Source of the DNA: Exophiala sp. HKRS030
Taxonomy: Eukaryota > Ascomycota > Eurotiomycetes > Chaetothyriales > Herpotrichiellaceae
Length of the DNA stretch: 64,000 bases
Direction of reading: 5' to 3'
Assembly (NCBI GenBank): GCA_023897205.1
Contig: JAHWDD010000003.1
Location: forward strand, 2,855,665-2,919,664
Both the position numbers and the translations under genes were made by a program. The notes under the pieces were generated by a model. That model was not told the DNA's origin and made no database searches. It saw only the letters and a list, made by a program, of their open reading frames with translations. Below, piece by piece: positions 10,375 through 20,811 of this stretch (its first letter is position 1; every line of letters begins with the position of its first letter).

Positions 10375-12189
10375 ATGAACGTCATGTCCCACTCATTGCC
10401 CGGCCTCCTTGATACCTTTCAATTTTCCATCCCAGATCTGCCTGCTCTAGGCGATTTTCATATCGCTCCTCTTCGAGATCCCGTTCCTGCTCGCTCAATC
10501 AACGTCCCTTTACCACTGGAACCCCTCACCACGAGCCTTCACAACAATACCAGGCCTCCCAAGAATGGCAGGTCGCCAGAGGACCAGTCGGAGCGAAGAC
10601 GAGGGCCTCAGATCACCCCAAATGATGTATTACTCGCTCGCGAGGCAAAGAAGCCCCATCTGGCCATCAGTGAACTGCTGGAGGCCAACAATGGGCGGGA
10701 TATTACCCCTACACAACTACCCTCCTTCATAAGTCTCTCCGTCGTGGAGAGGTCACCCGTCCAGGCCCCAACCAGACTGGAACATGTCCAGAGTCATACT
10801 CAAAAGCGGCTCAAGCTCGATACCGATTCTGACCATGTATCAAACGACTCAATCCGTCGACTGCCACGGCCCGCCCAGATCGATGATAGACAATCTCGGC
10901 CCGCGCCATTGTTACCGGCCATGGTTACAGGTCTACATGAACCCCCTCCTTCGGCAGCCCTGCTACCCTTCATAGATGTGGTCACTCGTCCAGCCGCCGT
11001 ACGTGCTGCCACAAGTTCCAAGATACACGTCAAGGACATTTTGACTCCGGCGGACCCAGAAAAGTCCCCACGACAACCTCTTTCTGCGAGTTCGGTGCCT
11101 GGTGCTGACGGAACACGCTCTCACCTGGTCCAGGAAAGTCAGACCACTTCGCCTCAAGAGATCAGTCCAATTTTGCCTGACTCGTCCACTCATTTTGGAC
11201 CTCTGAGGGACAGCAAACCCAGGAGGGCTCGCAGAAAATGGTCGGAGCAAGAGACCAAAGATCTTCTAGCTGGCGTCACAAAGTATGGCGTCGGGAAGTG
11301 GAAACAGATCTTGGACGATCCTGCCTTTACGTTTTGTGAACGAAGCTCTGTGGATCTCAAGGATCGTTACAGGGTGTGTGCAAACAATGATGCCGTCCCA
11401 AAGTTGACCCGGCCTCCTAGTAGGACGCCTTCCAATGACGACCTTGCCAATGTTGCTCAACTCGCCACCTCTCAGCCGGCTCTTGCTGGAAATGGGGACG
11501 AGCAGGCACCGCCATCACCCGGCGAGCAGCTTCAACCACTCAAACAACGTCGTAAACGTCGAGCATGGACCGCGACTGAAGATCAAAATCTTCTCGAGGG
11601 CGTGGTGAAGCATGGATTTCAGTGGACATTAATCCACGACGACATGGAGCTTAACCTGCAACATCGCCGTGCTACCGACCTGCGCGATCGTATCAGAAAT
11701 AGGTTCCCTGATGGCTACAAGCACGCTGACATCGCCCCACTCAGATCGGACTTGAAAAAGAATGAAAAGAACGGAGTGTCAACGTCATCTGTCCCCCTAC
11801 TACTCGATTCCGGCGACAATGACTTGTCTACCCCAAGCCCGAGTTCCATCAAGACGAAGCTCCTGTCTTCAAACCGAGAAGTGATCACCACTCCCACAAA
11901 TGCATCATTGCACTCCTCCCTGGACCAAAGTCGAACCAGTTCGGCAACTGTCAACATGATGATCAACAGCAGCGACGTTGACATCACTCCCACCATCCCT
12001 TCTACCAGCTCCACCAACAACCAAAAGTCTGACAAGGACAAAGACGTCGAACGAGAAAGAGAAAGAGAAAAGGATCAACTACCACCACCCGGAGTGACAC
12101 TACCCAGTTTCAGCCTGGATGTAGACGACGACATGGACTGGGACAATCGTCTTCCGCCCATGCATGAGTGGGACGAAATTGGCATTTAA
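10375..12189 (+). CDS. Double Myb/telobox DNA-binding protein (Tay1/Teb1-like)
   Basis: A 604-aa single-exon protein with two Myb/SANT domains. The first, at about 283-338, has RKWSEQETKDLLAGVTKYG followed by the telobox-type helix VDLKDRYR. The second, at about 393-452, has RRAWTATEDQNLLEGVVKHG and ends in TDLRDRIRNRFPDGY. Two telobox Mybs in one chain are known from Yarrowia Tay1 and fission yeast Teb1, which bind TTAGGG-type repeats at telomeres or promoters. That role is inferred here from family. The rest is disordered and Ser/Pro-rich. A charged stretch of Lys, Asp, Glu and Arg precedes an acidic C-terminal tail with DVDDDMDWDN. The ATG at 10375 is in frame with another at 10384; either may be used. 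Confidence 0.85.
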   Translation: MNVMSHSLPGLLDTFQFSIPDLPALGDFHIAPLRDPVPARSINVPLPLEPLTTSLHNNTRPPKNGRSPEDQSERRRGPQITPNDVLLAREAKKPHLAISELLEANNGRDITPTQLPSFISLSVVERSPVQAPTRLEHVQSHTQKRLKLDTDSDHVSNDSIRRLPRPAQIDDRQSRPAPLLPAMVTGLHEPPPSAALLPFIDVVTRPAAVRAATSSKIHVKDILTPADPEKSPRQPLSASSVPGADGTRSHLVQESQTTSPQEISPILPDSSTHFGPLRDSKPRRARRKWSEQETKDLLAGVTKYGVGKWKQILDDPAFTFCERSSVDLKDRYRVCANNDAVPKLTRPPSRTPSNDDLANVAQLATSQPALAGNGDEQAPPSPGEQLQPLKQRRKRRAWTATEDQNLLEGVVKHGFQWTLIHDDMELNLQHRRATDLRDRIRNRFPDGYKHADIAPLRSDLKKNEKNGVSTSSVPLLLDSGDNDLSTPSPSSIKTKLLSSNREVITTPTNASLHSSLDQSRTSSATVNMMINSSDVDITPTIPSTSSTNNQKSDKDKDVEREREREKDQLPPPGVTLPSFSLDVDDDMDWDNRLPPMHEWDEIGI

Positions 12190-13584
12190 ACTAGATCTTC
12201 ATTCGGTTCATGCTATAGTTCAATACTGTCATGTTTCGAGACGCCACTAAGGGGCAGAGGAGAACCCAAAAAGGCATGGACGCACCGGCGATGGAGGAAA
12301 GAATCTACACGTTTTTGAAGGACACGCCTACACTACTCATTAGAAGAATCTAACAAAAGGCAAAAAAGCAAGGAAAAGAAACCCACTCTCTTCATCACTG
12401 CGGCTAATCACCCTTCTCTCCTCGACGCGTCCAGCCGTCCTTGGTTGAAGGAGGCAATATCTCCAGCCATACCACAGCCACTTGTCGCTATTCCCTATAC
12501 ATATATACACGTCTCATCTTCTTGTGTTGTTTTTGTTTACTGGTCTAGACGCTTGTTAGCGTCCGTTTTAGCACCTCACAGTACATTATTATGATACCCC
12601 CTTTTTTTCACCAGATAGTGTTTAGTCAAATTCATCAGGTTGGATCGGCATGGAAAGGATAGGATAGGAATAATATTTAGACCTGGGATAACCTGGATAA
12701 CCTGGCAAAAGACAAGAATTTACTTTCCTTTTTCGTTCGGCATCGCATTAGTCTCGTCCTCCCCTTCCTCGTCAAGTCGAGTCGAGTCGAGCCATCGTCT
12801 TCGGGTAAAGTTCAATGCGGCCGTTTTCGTGCGTCGCGGTTGATCATATACGGAGTATGTAGGTTTTTGACCTTTTAACCTTATTCGCCCTCGGTTCGCC
12901 CGTCCGCCCGGGCTGGTGTTCAGTTGTTACACTTTCGTGTACGTAGAGTTCCAAATATTCGAATTCCTGAAACGCCGTGTGTGTCTAGGGTGTCTAGATT
13001 GTCTAGATGGGCTAGACTGCCTAGGTTGGAGGTCGTGCAGATGCCTCATGCGGCGACTGCTTTGGCTAAAATGGCTAGGTAGGGTAGCATCGTGAGGTCG
13101 ATGCCATCGCGGGTTTCAGGTCGCGATATACGAGATACGGAGTGGGAAGAGGCATGACGCTCGACGACACAACAATGTTGCACGCATGGCTTGCTTTCTG
13201 GAGGCTTAATAAATAACATTGTCACACTCGTGTTCCAACGATTGACTTTGCGGTATTTTGCGAAATGTGCTATGATGCTGCCGACTGAAGAGTCTGCTCA
13301 GGTGCTCGGCCTTTCCTCCATCAACTGCTTCCGACCCACTGCTTCGCGATTTGGCGATCACAGAAGTCCGCTAAAAGTGCCGCTGCCGTCCAATTCGACC
13401 TCTCCTCCTAGCCTTTTGTACAAACGTTTCAAGGAAAGATCCCTAGGCGTGATCCAACTAGTTTGTCGCTTTAGGAAAGTGCTCAGACGTGGTTATACTG
13501 GAAGTGGTGTCGGTTGCTGAGATTCGTGCATTCTGGCCAATTACGGAAATGTCATATCTCCCCTGATGCCGGAAACTGCAGTTT
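12190..13584. other. Convergent intergenic region (telobox gene / SNX3)
   Basis: The 3' ends of the double-Myb gene (plus) and SNX3 (minus) face each other across about 1.4 kb. It includes a G/TCTAG-type tandem tract at 12,979-13,024 and TACGGAGTA words near 12,850. A 109-codon plus-strand open frame at 13,191-13,520 resembles nothing and overlaps the expected SNX3 3' UTR, so I do not call it. Confidence 0.5.
12979..13024. repeat. GTCTAGA-type short repeat
   Basis: Five imperfect copies of a unit close to GTGTCTAG in a row, in the convergent 3' region. Confidence 0.55.
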
Positions 13585-14157
13585 TTACCAGGCACTACGG
13601 TCCCAGTTTGGATCTGAGCAATCATGTCATCAGCAACTTTGATGTAGTCCTTGCGCCAGGAATCTCCTTACCTTGGATAAACGCACCGAGAACCTTGCTG
13701 CCTGTTTGTAACAAAGGATGTCCAACCACGATCTGCAGAAATCGCTGGAGTCCTTCCCTCCGGTGTTCAATCACATCATCCGAGAACCTGTTTGTGAAGA
13801 CCTTTCCTGGTAAGGGCGGAATGGTTACCCTGGCACTTTCTCGTTCCAGAATATCGCGGAAGTACTCAAAGTCGGAGTAACGGCGGCGCACAACCGAGTG
13901 ACGTAGCTTGAAGGCCGGAATATTGGTTCGGGTATGGATTTCGTAGGAAGTGTACATGTTACGCGGAGAAGAGCCATGGGTTTGAGGGTTCTTGACCTAA
14001 GCAGAAGAACATCAGCGTTGCCGATGCGAATACAAGTATTCAAGTTCAAGTGGGCAGAACGGAGAACGGGATGGTATACCTCGATCTCTAGAAAGTTTTC
14101 CGGAGGGCCATAGATCTCCTCAAACGTCTGCTGACGAGTTTCAGGCAATGCCTGCAT
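13585..14157 (-). CDS. SNX3: Sorting nexin 3 (PX domain)
   Basis: A 143-aa PX-domain protein. It binds PtdIns3P on early endosomes and works with retromer in recycling to the Golgi (Grd19/Snx3 in yeast). Exons on the minus strand are 14157-14080, 13996-13672 and 13613-13585. The introns are 83 and 58 nt and end in CTTAG and CTCAG. The protein starts [17 protein letters not shown], which is typical of fungal SNX3. It has the phosphoinositide-binding [11 protein letters not shown] core and [12 protein letters not shown], and ends in the short last exon DPNWDRSAW. All three exons join in frame. Length and sequence are close to the family standard, so the model is firm. Confidence 0.95.
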
Positions 14158-14999
14158 GGTGTTGGTGTTGGAGAGGGGGCTTTTCGGGGAGGATGGTGGG
14201 GTGATTGAGGAGTAAGGATCGCAATGAGAGAAGATGGACGACGAAATGGCTTGCTTGTACGAAAGAATAGCGCTTGAGGGTCAGGGGAGGAGCGGCGAGG
14301 AGGGAGAGTATGCAATGAGGAAATTCAGAGGTGTGTGTCACCGTGCCTGAGAAGTTGGTCGTGGTGGATGAGTCGGATTTCGAAGTTGAGGTTGGACTTG
14401 GTCGCCTGCGGTTTGTGGTTGTGGTCGCGGTCGCACTTTCCCGTTTTGTTCTGGCTTGCAAGATACACGCAGACCTCCAGAGACCTTCCAGACCTTCTGG
14501 GTTGATGCACCAACGTCACCAACCAGACGGGAGTCCCATTAAAGTAGCAGTCCGGAATAGGTGGAAGGCTTGTCTGTGGCCAGGTATTCTGAATAGAACT
14601 TGGCGAGTCAATTCACTGGCCTGCACTGAAGGAGACCCTGGGCATACCATCTGTCTGCGTGGTGGCTTGCACAGGTGCGTGGATGGGAGCCCATTCCGAG
14701 GGGACATTAGGTACCGAATAGGCGCCAATAGCACCTAGCAGGTACTCCGGACAGCGTGCCTGAGGTTAGGTACCTTAGGTATACGGAGTAGGTATTTACT
14801 TAGTCATATCCGTACTCCATACGTGCTCCATATCCCTCATGTCAATCAGAAAGCCAGACCCACAGCGTTTCTTGGCGCCGTCGGGGGAAAAAAGTTCAAT
14901 GCCAAGACATCAACAAGAGAACTTCTGTTCCTCAATCCGTTCTTTCTTGAGATTCTGCCCATTTGCTCTACGGTCTACAACGTGGATCCAAGCCTCAAA
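14158..14999. other. Divergent promoter region SNX3 / POL5
   Basis: SNX3 (minus) and POL5 (plus) start about 840 bases apart. Near 14,750-14,830 there are several TACCTAGG and TACGGAGTA-type words just before POL5. An open frame continues from a GTG at 14,823 into POL5, but it has no ATG before 15,000, so this part is treated as 5' UTR. Confidence 0.6.
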
Positions 15000-17900
15000 A
15001 TGGCCTCAAAGAAAAGAAAGAGAGAAGTAGATGTCGAGCTGGTCAAAGTCTACGAAGAACTTGCAGATCAAGATGAAACCATCCGTCTGAAAGCTGCTCA
15101 TACTTTGGTTTCTCAAATCTTCAAGCCTGGTGTCACCACTGAGGACCAAACAATCAACATTCTGAAGCGTCTTTTCAGAGGACTTTGTAGCGGTCGCAAG
15201 GCCGCTCGTCTTGGCTTCTCCGTTGCTTTGACCGAGCTTCTTTCCCAGATATCTTCCACTCTGACCACCCCAGATGATCCAAATTCAAATATCTCCTCTG
15301 CCCTCGTTCTAGATGTGCTGGAGGCCGAGACTGCTCCCGAGGCCGGCACATCTGGTCAGGATGGGAGAGATCATTACTTTGGCAAAGTTTTTGGTGCCGA
15401 TGCGATTCTGAAGTCGGGTATCCTGTTCTCCCGCCAAGATCCCACTCAGTGGAAGCGCCTTCTGAGTCTCATTTCGGCCCTCGCCATCAAGAAGCCGTGG
15501 TTGAGGCAGGAATGCGGATGGATCCTCTACACTTGCATAGCTGCGCAAGCATTGCCACCTGTTCCAGAGGCTTTTGCTATCGACGTGATCGACAACCTAA
15601 CGTCTCATAAACTTATACGAACCCCCGAAGGAGTTGCTATCTGGATCGCCGCAAACAGTACATTTCCCACAGCAAATCTGCCCAAATCTGCCTGGAAGTA
15701 TGGCGACCCACTGGCCAAGAAGGACATTCAGAGCCTCGCAACAATCCTCAAGGATGCGCGCGCCAATAATGCAGACCAGGACTTTGAGGCTCAAGGTTCG
15801 GCAAGCTGGTCAGCAAACTTGCATTTTGCTTGGGATCTTGTATTGAATCAGATATACTCTGTTGAATCGAGAATTTCACAAGACAATACCACCGGAAACA
15901 ATCGCCAAGACCGCGTATCCTTTCAGCTATTTTGGACTGTGACTGTTGAGGACAGTCTTTTCTCTGAATCAAGCAGTTCTGAACGCAAATCGTGGGGTTT
16001 GAACCTATGGCGGAGGGTAATGGAGACTGCACCACGCCGGCTACTGCGGTTCACTTTCACACCTAATGCTCTACGGTGTCTCATCAATTCCCTCAAAACA
16101 CCGGAGCGACTTCTGCAGAGGTGTGCTAAGAGGTTAGCCCAGACTTTTCCTGCTCGCCTCGCAAAAGACAGTAAACACGACCAAAATGAGGCCAACTATG
16201 GTTTGACCGGCACGTGTCTCAAGGCATTGCTAGAAAGCGTTGGATATGGGGACTTCGACCAGGTCACCAAGACAAAAACAATGCAAAGTATCCTCGAAAT
16301 CAGCGACGAGGACTTCGTCAAGGTTGCCTCACTCGCTCTTCAAAGCTTCTTAAACATTTCTGAGGATGAAGAGGATAGTAAAAGCCAAACCGCCCGCCAG
16401 AAGACAATTATCTCTCTTCAAGGGAAAATCTTGACCGCTATCTTTCGATCTGCCGAGAAAGACGCGACGGTTGCTTCGAGAGCCTCGATGGCTGGGATGA
16501 TTTTCACGTCCTGGCTCCAAGCAGCTTACGTCTCACCTGCAGCATCTTCCCATCAAGCTGAAGCTGACCGCCCGCCGGTGCTTACCCCTCAAGCTCAAGA
16601 TCTGGTGAAAAGCCGCCTCGCATCTGGTTTTGAGCAAGCACTCCGACTAGGGCAAGTCGGGATTAATTTACTGGCAGAATCTCTGCTCAGTATCCATGTG
16701 CTTGAGGAGAAGGGAGTTCAGATGACTGTTCAATTCGAAGAAGATGTGGCCGAAGACGTGAGGAAAGCCTGGTCAGTAGTGAAGAAACTACATAAATCTT
16801 TGCATAGGGGCAAAGGCCCAGACAGCGGGGCACCTACCTTGGATACAACACATGATGGACTACTCCTTCTGAACTGCTTGATCTTGTTCCAGGTTTACAG
16901 TGGCGAGCTGGAGGCCGTAGAGATTATGCGAGATCTTCTTGTGTTCCAAGATCGCTGGAATAGTCGAACCAAAAGCTCAAGTAAGCGCAAGAAGACCCAG
17001 TCCGTGGAGGCATTGACGGTGGGAGATGACGTTGCGATTATCGAGATCTTGCTAGGGTTTGCAGCTCGTCCATCTAAATTTCTCAGAAGAATAACTCATC
17101 AGGTCTTTGAATCTCTTGCACCTCAAATATCCAAGGAAGGCCTCGAAGCACTGTGCAATGTGTTAGAAGCCAAAGAAAACATGCAAGGACAACGAGAAAT
17201 GTTTCAAACAACAGATGTGGAAATGGGAGGTGAAGACTCTGAAGAGGAGGAGCTAGATTCGGATGTTGAAGTCGTTTCAGCTTCCTCGAGTGAGGAACAA
17301 AGCTCGTCAGACAGCGGATCAAGTACCGGGTCTGAGGACACAAGCAGCGACACTACAAGTGATTCCGAAAGTGAGGCTGAAGCGAGTGAAGACGATGCTG
17401 AGTTAGCCGCCTTTGATGCGGCTCTTGCGGCAGCCTTAGGTACACGGCCACTGGATCAAACTGATCTTGCTGGCGCTGACAGTGACTCCGACTCTGATGC
17501 AGACATGGGAGACGACGAAATGATGGAGCTAGATTCCAAACTAGCTGAAGTCTTCCGAGCCCGAAGTGCGGAGAATCCGAAAAACAAAAAAAAGGATGCG
17601 AAGAATGCAAAGGAGAACATTGTCCACTTCAAGAATCGGGTCCTAGATCTCATTGACGCCTACCTCAAGCAACAACATCACAACGCCCTAGCAATCGAGC
17701 TGATACTTCCCTTGCTATTGTTGATACGCACAACGCAGACGAAGCAAGTGGCTGAACATGCCCACACAGTTTTGAGAGGCTTGTTGAACAAGTGTAAGGG
17801 ACCTGCGGCCCCGGATTTAACCAAACCATCGGAAAGTCAACGGGCCATAGAGCTACTCGGATTGATCCACGAAGAAGCATGTTTACAAGCATCCAATATG

Positions 17901-18104
17901 CACGCAAGCGATGCAAGTTTGAGCAGCGTCCTCGTGGCCAAGGCGCTGGTGAAGACCGATTCGCAACACGTGAAAGTGGTTATTGACATGTATGCTGCTA
18001 CACGCCTGAGGCAATTGACCGACAAGACATGCCACGTCGTTCCCGGTTTCTTCACGGACTGGAACAATTGGTGTCAGAGTGTAGAGAAAAAGTTTGCGGA
18101 ATAA
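15000..18104 (+). CDS. POL5: Pol5 / DNA polymerase phi (MYBBP1A family), rRNA biogenesis
   Basis: A 1,034-aa single-exon protein starting MASKKRKREVDVELVKVYEE. Pol5 is a nucleolar protein needed for rDNA transcription and early ribosome assembly. Despite its name it is not thought to act as a replicative polymerase. The N-terminal half is a helical HEAT/ARM-like solenoid containing the family signature IFKPGVTTEDQTINILKRL and GLCSGRKAARLGFSVALTEL. At about residues 740-860 there is a long acidic Ser/Asp/Glu tract, which is usual for this family. Helices follow through to the C-terminus. No intron or frame break is seen. The ATG at 15000 is the first in frame. Confidence 0.92.
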   Translation: MASKKRKREVDVELVKVYEELADQDETIRLKAAHTLVSQIFKPGVTTEDQTINILKRLFRGLCSGRKAARLGFSVALTELLSQISSTLTTPDDPNSNISSALVLDVLEAETAPEAGTSGQDGRDHYFGKVFGADAILKSGILFSRQDPTQWKRLLSLISALAIKKPWLRQECGWILYTCIAAQALPPVPEAFAIDVIDNLTSHKLIRTPEGVAIWIAANSTFPTANLPKSAWKYGDPLAKKDIQSLATILKDARANNADQDFEAQGSASWSANLHFAWDLVLNQIYSVESRISQDNTTGNNRQDRVSFQLFWTVTVEDSLFSESSSSERKSWGLNLWRRVMETAPRRLLRFTFTPNALRCLINSLKTPERLLQRCAKRLAQTFPARLAKDSKHDQNEANYGLTGTCLKALLESVGYGDFDQVTKTKTMQSILEISDEDFVKVASLALQSFLNISEDEEDSKSQTARQKTIISLQGKILTAIFRSAEKDATVASRASMAGMIFTSWLQAAYVSPAASSHQAEADRPPVLTPQAQDLVKSRLASGFEQALRLGQVGINLLAESLLSIHVLEEKGVQMTVQFEEDVAEDVRKAWSVVKKLHKSLHRGKGPDSGAPTLDTTHDGLLLLNCLILFQVYSGELEAVEIMRDLLVFQDRWNSRTKSSSKRKKTQSVEALTVGDDVAIIEILLGFAARPSKFLRRITHQVFESLAPQISKEGLEALCNVLEAKENMQGQREMFQTTDVEMGGEDSEEEELDSDVEVVSASSSEEQSSSDSGSSTGSEDTSSDTTSDSESEAEASEDDAELAAFDAALAAALGTRPLDQTDLAGADSDSDSDADMGDDEMMELDSKLAEVFRARSAENPKNKKKDAKNAKENIVHFKNRVLDLIDAYLKQQHHNALAIELILPLLLLIRTTQTKQVAEHAHTVLRGLLNKCKGPAAPDLTKPSESQRAIELLGLIHEEACLQASNMHASDASLSSVLVAKALVKTDSQHVKVVIDMYAATRLRQLTDKTCHVVPGFFTDWNNWCQSVEKKFAE

Positions 18105-18598
18105 TGATAGCAATGGTCGGACTCTTCCCTAGTCAAGTCCTTGACAGATAGGAACCACTCAAACCTCATCAACCATGTTCCAATGTGTACTATAGGCAGT
18201 CATCAATCACAATGATCTTGATCCTTGACTCGGAAACGGCCAAGGCCTAAATTGGAATTGACTTATCTTGTGAATCCGAGTACGAAAGTTGGAGAATGCT
18301 TGTTGAAGAGGTATGTGAAGCACGCAGGGACGTATGCTGGCTGTGATGATTCTTATGACTAAAGACGTTTAAGGCCGCCAGGTTGAGCCTTAAATCCATG
18401 GTTTGTCTCCGCCGACGAAACCCCACCTAGACTCATACGTATCGAACATTGGCTGGCTTCGACAATTGCATCATCTCGATGGGGTTCAGCAGCATTGGAG
18501 AAGTATGACTCTTCATCAAGCTCTATATTATACGCCGAGAACTTGAAGGTGACTCAACATCTCTTCTTCCAGTTATAGACTCGTCGAATACTCCAATT
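18105..18598. other. Upstream region of the TauD-type dioxygenase gene
   Basis: About 490 bases between the POL5 stop and the dioxygenase start codon. I saw no perfect CYS3/MetR-type palindrome here and no coding potential. Confidence 0.5.
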
Positions 18599-20026
18599 AT
18601 GGCGACCGCGGTCCTTTCTTCATCCAACGTTCAACCAGATATTGGTTACGCTCCAGATCTTGACAAATATAATGCCAGAACTCGACGTCGTTTTGAGACC
18701 GAGATAATCTCAAAATCTCTACCCGAAGGTTTCCCGAAGAAATTGACATCGGACCTCGTCTGGGAGGGTCAGGACCTTGCAAGTCGGTACGACTGGGTCC
18801 TAGAATTGGACAAGACCGATCTCGAGGAGATCGAAGAAGCGCTTCGCCACTTCAAGTGTAAGCAACCTCCATCACCACAATCCCTGGTACTTATTGGACA
18901 TCGACAGCACTGGACAAGGCCCTCGGCTTCATCAGCCAAGACACCTTCCCATTACCTACTTTACATTCCAAATTGAGAGCCCTTTCACACGAACTCCATT
19001 ATGGGCATGGCTTCAAGGTATTACGAGGCCTTCCTGTGATGGAGCATTCACGTGAAGAGAACATCATCATCTACGCCGGGGTCTCGGCTCACGTTGCTCC
19101 AATCAGAGCTCGGCAAGATGATAAATTTGAAGGCAAGCCTGCAGATGTGGTGCTTAACCATATCAAGGATCTCAGTAACACTGCGGACAAGGAGAAGATC
19201 GGAGCTCCCGCATACACCACTGACAAACAAGTCTTCCACACCGATGCAGGTGACATCGTCTCACTTTTCGCCATCAGTACGGCCGCCGAAGGTGGGGTCA
19301 GTAGACTCGCAAGTACCTGGCGTGTCTACAATGAACTAGCAGAATTCCGGCCAGACATCATACAGACACTGTCAGAGCCTTGGCCCGCTGACAAGTAACC
19401 ATTCCACTCCCTCTCTCAGTCATCTTGATGCTGACACCCCTCCAAGCTTCGGAAACAAGGAGTTACCTTACGAAAACAGGCCACTTTTGTACTATGAGCC
19501 AGCCTCTGAAGCTGGTCCTGAACGAGTGCTGCTCCAGTACGCTCGCCGAAGCTTCACCGGGTTTGGAGCGCTGCCTCGATCGCCGAACATCCCAGCAATC
19601 ACGGAGGCTCAAGCAGAAGCACTAGATGCTCTACATTTTCTTGGAGAACGTTTCAATGTCGGCCTAGACTTCCGCCAAGGAGACGTGCAATATGTGAACA
19701 ACTTGGCAGTATTCCATGCACGAGATGCTTTCAAGGATACGCCCGAGCAACAGTAAGTCCCTCGCAGTGGCCAATGTGCCATTGTACATCCTACTGTTTC
19801 TTTTACGTTACATTATGACTTTGGTCCCAGGACTAACTCACTCTTGTGCAGGCGACATTTGGTCAGGCTTTGGCTTCGAGACCCAGAACATGCGTGGCCC
19901 ACGCCAAGTCCGCTGGCCGCTCGGTGGAGCAAGTTGTATGATGGTGTCAAAGCAGAAAACCAGGTCTTCCCACTCGAACCTCGAATCAGAAGCTCGAGCG
20001 AAGGAGCCGTAACGAGGGAAAGATAG
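18599..20026 (+). CDS. TauD/TfdA family Fe(II)/2-oxoglutarate dioxygenase
   Basis: A 408-aa enzyme predicted to hydroxylate a sulfonate or similar small acid at the expense of 2-oxoglutarate, releasing sulfite if taurine is the substrate. Exons are 18599-18857, 18908-19394, 19447-19752 and 19852-20026 (introns of 50, 52 and 99 nt), all in frame. The iron ligands are visible: His197 and Asp199 in VFHTDAGD, and the distal His339 in NNLAVFHARDAF. The 2-oxoglutarate-binding Arg is in RHLVRLWLRD near residue 355. Intron 2 has a GCTGAC branch site 14 nt before its acceptor. A first CAG in the same intron would leave only 25 nt and was rejected. Substrate is not readable from sequence. The next gene is a methionine-type permease, which suggests a sulfur-related role. 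Confidence 0.88.
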
Positions 20027-20811
20027 AAGATTCGAAGGAATAATTGGTTAGGTGAGAAGTCACCAGACGTAGGTGTGCTTCACCTTCTTAGTCGAGACCT
20101 AGGAAGATGTTGGTTCCAGCCGCTCAACTCTCGACCCAGACACTAGAGACTGGGGATACGCTGTTTGATGAAGGAGGGATCCAACGAAAATGCTACCAAT
20201 GCTAACCCACTCTCCGGGGATTCGCGCCAAGTGCATTACATTGACCTCTAAAAAAGGATATGATCCTCATCAGGAAAGTAAATGTCTTCATAATATGCAT
20301 GAAAAATTGGCATGTGGAGGCAAGCTGCTGGCTTGCTGCCATGGCGCAATTGATGTTACAGAGCACGTCTATAATTTTGACCGGGGTTGGATTTAGGTTC
20401 GGCACGCTTGTGTGCTTCAAGCAAAGTACTGCGGCACCACACTCGATACAGACTCGATACCCACTCGACGCTCTAACAGCACATTTCAAAAACAGAGGCC
20501 CTTGTATTGTTTGCCTTGGACCATCGGAGACGATACCTCGCTGCTCAACGCTCGTGGATGACAAGGTTCAAGGTAATGGTGCCATCTTTTTTCCTGATGA
20601 GCAATGGATCGCATTGTGTTACAACCTCCGATCATGCGATCGCCGCCAACGGAAATGGGATTCGCTCACCGTTGGTCCATCTGTACAACGTCAAATTTGC
20701 CGTGTGGTACAAAAAGCAAAGAAATCCCCTTCATTTCAATAGAAGAAACTCTATCAGGCAGGATCGCAGCATTTGGACCATCACATTGTATTCATAGGTC
20801 ACACGCAAGCA
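20027..20811. other. Upstream region of the MUP1-type permease gene
   Basis: A 785-base intergenic stretch with only short unrecognised open frames. It contains the sulfur-regulator-type palindrome described separately. Confidence 0.5.
20576..20585. promoter_or_regulatory. CYS3/MetR-type palindrome ATGGTGCCAT
   Basis: A perfect match to the published Neurospora CYS3 / Aspergillus MetR bZIP consensus ATGRYRYCAT, 226 bases before the permease start codon. The consensus is expected about once per 65 kb by chance, so a hit within this 785-base promoter is suggestive but not proof. It would fit derepression under sulfur limitation. Confidence 0.45.

Noticed and set aside
14823..14999. Extension of Pol5 by 59 residues to 14823
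   Set aside because: It starts with GTG, has no ATG, and the family-like start is MASKKRKREV at 15000.
19395..19419. A 25-nt intron in the TauD-type gene
   Set aside because: It keeps the frame but is too short; the 52-nt choice ending at 19446 also keeps the frame and has a GCTGAC branch site.
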